Shown: piece after piece, positions 13,491-16,408 of the stretch
How the letters are laid out: every line of letters begins with the position of its first letter
Numbering within the stretch: the stretch's first letter is position 1
DNA from: CAZADA01 sp964526675
GTDB taxonomy: Bacteria > Pseudomonadota > Alphaproteobacteria > Caulobacterales > Maricaulaceae
Assembly (NCBI GenBank): GCA_964526675.1
Contig: CAZGLY010000058.1
Coordinates: forward strand, 1-16,408
Direction: 5' to 3'
Length of the DNA: 16,408 bases
Translations under genes and position numbers: made by a program
Notes under the pieces: model-generated
The model's input: only the letters and a program-made list of their open reading frames with translations
What the model was told of the DNA's origin: nothing
The model's database searches: none

Positions 13491-14663
13491 ATGAAGCAAA
13501 TCATCGCCGTGACCGGGCTCACGCTGGGCACCCTCTCTCAACGGGCGTGGATGTCCTTGGCCGCCGTGGTCTCGGTGGCGTTGGCGGTTGGCGTGCTCCT
13601 CGGGTTTCTGGCGATGAGCGCCGGCTTCGCCAGCACCTTCGCCAGCAGCGGATCGGACGAGGTTGCGGTGGTGCTGCGTTCCGGCGCGGGCGGCGAGTTC
13701 AACTCCAACGTCACGCGCGATCAAATACGCCTGCTCGAGGAAGGCCCCGGCGTCGCGCGCGGTGCGGCCGGGAGGCCCCTGGTGTCCGGCGAGGTGTACG
13801 TCATCGTCGACGGCACAAAGCGCTCCAGCGGCACGGAAGCGAACCTGCCGTTGCGCGGCGTAAGCGAACTGGCCGCGGATGTCCGGCTCAACATCGACGT
13901 CGTCGAGGGACGGATTTTCACGCCGGGCACCAACGAACTCGTTGTCGGCGAAGCGGTGCTGAAGGAGTTCGCCGGCTTCGAACTGGGCGAGGAGGTTCGC
14001 CTTGGCGCGACCTCTTGGACGGTGGTGGGCGTGTTTGCGATGGGCGGCAGCGTGTTTGAGTCTGAGGTGTGGGCCGACGGCGACGTCATCCGCAATCTCT
14101 ATCAGCGCGGCACCGGCTCGCAGAGCGCGCGCGTGCGGCTGACGGACGCCAACGCCTTTGACGCGTATGCCGCTTACGTCGCGGACGAGCCGCGCTTGCA
14201 GCTGGACGTGCAGCGCGAGAGCGACTTCTTCGCGTCTCAGGGCGATCAACTGCGCTATCTGGCGCTTGTCGGCTGGGCCCTTGGCGTGGTGATGGCGATC
14301 GGCGCCTTCGCGGGCGCGTGGAACACCATGTATTTTTCGGTCGACTCGCGCACCCGCGAGATTGCGACCCTGCGCACCATCGGGTTTTCCGGTTTCGCCG
14401 CCTTTGTGGCGTCGATGTCGGAAGCGATGCTGTTGGCGTTGTTGGGCGGCCTGGTTGGCTCCATCGGGGCGTATCTGCTCCTCGACGGCATCACCGCCTC
14501 CACGCTGGGCAGCGGATTTACGCAAGTCGTGTTTACCTTGTCGTTGGGGCCCCAGCTGATCGCGAACGGCGTCGTTCTGGCCCTGATCGTCGGCGCGCTG
14601 GGCGGCTTTTTCCCGGCCTTGCGCGCCGCTCGCACACCGCTTGCGGCCGTGCACACGGGATAA
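13491..14663 (+). CDS. FtsX/MacB-type ABC transporter permease, second of two
   Basis: The 390-residue protein has the same topology as its neighbour: helix at about 22-44, a periplasmic domain at about 46-255, then helices at about 256-280, 305-332 and 353-378. The coupling segment DSRTREIATLRTIGFSG (285-301) is conserved. The two permeases are clearly different in their periplasmic domains, which favours a heterodimeric transporter. The gene starts 4 bp after the first permease stop and closes the operon. It is convergent with ada. The substrate cannot be inferred; lipids, lipoproteins, peptides and macrolide-like compounds are all handled by relatives. Confidence 0.93.
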   Translation: MKQIIAVTGLTLGTLSQRAWMSLAAVVSVALAVGVLLGFLAMSAGFASTFASSGSDEVAVVLRSGAGGEFNSNVTRDQIRLLEEGPGVARGAAGRPLVSGEVYVIVDGTKRSSGTEANLPLRGVSELAADVRLNIDVVEGRIFTPGTNELVVGEAVLKEFAGFELGEEVRLGATSWTVVGVFAMGGSVFESEVWADGDVIRNLYQRGTGSQSARVRLTDANAFDAYAAYVADEPRLQLDVQRESDFFASQGDQLRYLALVGWALGVVMAIGAFAGAWNTMYFSVDSRTREIATLRTIGFSGFAAFVASMSEAMLLALLGGLVGSIGAYLLLDGITASTLGSGFTQVVFTLSLGPQLIANGVVLALIVGALGGFFPALRAARTPLAAVHTG

Positions 14664-14677
14664 CCCCGGTCGGTTCA

Positions 14678-14692
14678 CGGCGCTCAACGCCG
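14678..14692 (+). terminator. Short GC hairpin after the exporter operon
   Basis: CGGCG-CTCAA-CGCCG forms a 5-bp stem 15 bp beyond the last permease stop. There is no T-tract, so a terminator role is a weak guess. The rest of the gap to ada (14693-14840) holds no gene; an 8-bp repeat CGGTCGCG (14701-14708) with CGCGACCG (14762-14769) is also present. Confidence 0.25.
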
Positions 14693-14840
14693 GCTAAACG
14701 CGGTCGCGTGCGGCGGCGTCTGTCAGGCTCGCAGCGGGAGCTGGCTGGATCCGATCGGCGTCGCGACCGTACTACCCGCCGCGTGGACCCTGCCCGCCGT
14801 CATGAAAGATGCGGAAGCGCCCCCTTCTCGACCTGCGTGC

Positions 14841-15926
14841 TCATGGCGTCGCCCCGTGGCGGGTTTTCGCCGCTGCGCGCACGGCGTTGTTCCGCTCGTG
14901 CTCGATCAGCCATGCCTTCCGCCACCGGCCGCCGCCGTACCCCGCCAGCGATCCGTCGGACGCCACGATGCGGTGGCACGGCACAACCAGCGCGAGGCGG
15001 TTCGCCCCATTGGCGCGCGCCACCGCGCGGGCTCCCGACGGCCGCTCCACGGCCTCAGCGAGCTCTTTGTAGCTGCGCGTCTGCCGGTACGGCACACGCC
15101 TCAGCGCGTCCCACACGCGTCGTGCGAAGGGCGAGCCATACGTCGCGCACGGCGTGTCGAAGGTGGTCGCCTCGCCCGCGAAGTAGGCGGTTAGCTCGTC
15201 GCTGATCTGTTCCGTCGGCGGCCACCGCCCGAGGCCGACCGGCGCGTGCGCCTCACGTTGGACCGCCCGCAACTCGCCCGGCAAGGCGCGGCGATCCATG
15301 AACTCCAGGAGCCAAAGCTGCGCGTGATCGGCGACGGCCACCATCGGGCCCAGCGGCGTGTCGATCCAATCGGCACGGAGTCTCTCGCGACCGGAAAGGC
15401 TGCCCGGCGACGATCCCAGCAGGCGCGCGAAGGCGGCTCTGAACCCGCTTGCGCTCTCGTAGCCAGCCAGGAGTTGCGCCTCGACCACGCTGGCCCCCGA
15501 CGACCGCAACGTCGCCGCGGACCGCAAGCGCGCAAGCCGTGCAATCTCAAGGAAGGTGGCGCCGAAGGCGCGTCTGAAGGCGCGCCTCGCGGTCGACGGA
15601 TCAACGCCCATCCCGACGAGGTCCGCTTCGGACCATCGGCGCTCCGGCTCGGCCTCCAACGCGGCGAGAAGCGTCGCCACGGTCGGGTCGTGTTCCGTTG
15701 TGGGCGACAGCGGTCGACAGCGTTTGCAGGGACGAAAGCCCGCCTCCAGGCATTCAGCAACCGAGCCGTAGAAGACGGAGTTCTCGCGCTTCGGCTTGCG
15801 GGCTGGACACGTCAGGCGACAGAACACGCCCGTCGTGAGAACGCACGCCCAGGCGCGGCCTTCGTACGACGCGTCGCGCGCCAACAGGGCTTCATAGAGA
15901 TCGGCGTGCGCTAGGTCGCTGTCCAT
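14841..15926 (-). CDS. ada: Ada: methylphosphotriester sensor, AraC-type regulator and O6-methylguanine-DNA methyltransferase
   Basis: The 361-residue bifunctional protein repairs alkylated DNA and activates the adaptive response. The N-terminal zinc domain carries the four cysteines C36, C40, C67 and C70 (GVFCRLTCPARKP, then FRPCKRC). C36 corresponds to the E. coli Cys38 that takes methyl groups from phosphotriesters. An AraC-type HTH follows (about 85-180; RWSEADLVGMGVDPSTARRAF in two adjoining blocks, then LLAGYESASGFRAAFARLLGSSPG). The methyltransferase half ends with the active-site PCHRI (C317) and GYGGGRWRKAWLIEHE. All three functions look intact and the length matches E. coli Ada. No alkB or alkA gene is adjacent. 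The start at 15926 lies within an ATGCATGCA palindromic stretch without a clear Shine-Dalgarno. Confidence 0.97.
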   Translation of the reverse strand: MDSDLAHADLYEALLARDASYEGRAWACVLTTGVFCRLTCPARKPKRENSVFYGSVAECLEAGFRPCKRCRPLSPTTEHDPTVATLLAALEAEPERRWSEADLVGMGVDPSTARRAFRRAFGATFLEIARLARLRSAATLRSSGASVVEAQLLAGYESASGFRAAFARLLGSSPGSLSGRERLRADWIDTPLGPMVAVADHAQLWLLEFMDRRALPGELRAVQREAHAPVGLGRWPPTEQISDELTAYFAGEATTFDTPCATYGSPFARRVWDALRRVPYRQTRSYKELAEAVERPSGARAVARANGANRLALVVPCHRIVASDGSLAGYGGGRWRKAWLIEHERNNAVRAAAKTRHGATP

Positions 15927-16145
15927 GCATGCACGCTAGCATCGCCGATCGGACGCCGCCGCCGCGGATCGGGCGCCGATTTTTGGGCGCGCGAAGGCCG
16001 CGGGCACGCGCGTGCGGTGAGCGCGGCGGGCGTTGCACAGCACCGCGGCGGCGGGTCGGCTAAGCGCCGGGCACACGGCCCTCCGGCCGCGCTCTACGTC
16101 TTTACCCGAAGCGCTCGAGACCGCCGCGAACGACCGTAAGCCGAC
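15927..16145. other. Intergenic region upstream of ada
   Basis: This 219-bp GC-rich gap must contain the ada promoter. I see the palindrome TGCATGCA (15926-15933) at the ada start and a 5-bp GC hairpin CGGCC-CTCC-GGCCG (16076-16089) that might terminate the upstream receptor gene. No protein-like frame and no clear E. coli-type Ada site are visible. Confidence 0.4.
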
Positions 16146-16408
16146 TTAGTATCGCACGGCAAAGTTCGCCAAGAAGGTCCGCGCCTCCCCTCGGTTGCCC
16201 AGCAATTTCTGGGTTTCCGGCGTCAACGGATCAAAATCAGAGAACGGACAAATGTCCGTGTAATGATCCGTATCGAACGCGTTGTCGAGGTTGAACGTCA
16301 ACTCCCACCGCTGATCCTCCGCCTCAATGCCCGCCGCCAAATTGACGAGGGTGTTTGAGCTGCCGCCGGTTTGATGGACGGCTGATTAGGCTCTCATAGC
16401 TCGTTTTT
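16146..16408 (-). pseudogene. C-terminal end of a TonB-dependent receptor, frame interrupted near the window edge
   Basis: From the stop at 16146 the frame encodes the typical last strands of a TonB-dependent receptor barrel: NTLVNLAAGIEAEDQRWELT, FNLDNAFDTDHYTD, then FLANFAVRY ending in an aromatic residue. Reading upstream, this frame meets a TAA at 16386-16388, so it cannot continue as an intact receptor. A neighbouring minus-strand frame is open to the edge (KTSYESLISRPSN), and that sequence resembles receptor barrel, so a frameshift near 16370-16376 is the simplest reading. It could be a real mutation or a sequencing or assembly error; the rest of the gene is outside the window. The TTG at 16340 is not a credible real start. 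Confidence 0.65.

Noticed and set aside
11924..14687. Two long minus-strand open frames (11924-13531 and 13398-14687)
   Set aside because: They are His/Arg/Gln-rich shadows of the ATPase and permease genes; the plus-strand proteins have membrane helices and coupling motifs.
14318..15205. 295-codon plus-strand frame spanning the permease end and ada
   Set aside because: It is out of frame with the permease, antisense to ada and has no family features.
1..16408. CRISPR array, tRNA or rRNA genes, insertion sequence
   Set aside because: Reading both strands I saw no regularly spaced repeats, cloverleaf with CCA-type end, rRNA signature or transposase.

Overview
The window is GC-rich, gene-dense chromosomal DNA from what looks like an alphaproteobacterium, perhaps of the Caulobacterales/Hyphomonadales type. 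This is an inference from the high GC, two TonB-dependent receptors, a small RHH_4-type ribbon-helix-helix protein and a tandem luxR-luxI pair. It cannot be settled without database comparison.

Layout. (1) Positions 1-866 hold the 3' end of ftsK, the chromosome-segregation DNA translocase. (2) Convergent to it on the minus strand lie a large Asp-box (BNR-type) beta-propeller lipoprotein (914-4219) and, upstream of it, a TonB-dependent outer-membrane receptor (4383-6431). These may be a functional pair at the cell surface. (3) A small ribbon-helix-helix gene (6660-6881, +) is divergent from the receptor. (4) A minus-strand quorum-sensing cluster, read in the order luxR (9211-10053), luxI (8515-9144), a PhyH-type Fe(II)/2-oxoglutarate dioxygenase (7550-8464) and a stand-alone GAF protein (6899-7486), has visibly lower GC than its surroundings. 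A near-perfect lux-box-like palindrome (9203-9218) overlaps the luxR stop codon and lies about 60 bp ahead of luxI, so positive autoregulation of luxI and the downstream genes is likely. (5) A 515-bp stretch without a convincing gene (10054-10568) is rich in inverted repeats. (6) A plus-strand four-gene operon (10569-14663) encodes a MacAB/Lol-like ABC exporter: periplasmic adaptor, ATPase and two FtsX-type permeases. (7) Convergent to this is ada (14841-15926, -), the alkylation-damage sensor and methyltransferase. (8) The right edge holds the C-terminal end of a second TonB-dependent receptor (16146 onward, -), whose frame is interrupted within the window.

The most interesting part is the quorum-sensing cluster. 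An acyl-homoserine-lactone synthase directly followed by a non-heme iron hydroxylase suggests that the signal, or a metabolite co-regulated with it, is hydroxylated. The GAF protein could be a small-molecule sensor in the same circuit. The adjacent exporter operon is divergent and much higher in GC, so a link to the signal system is only speculation.
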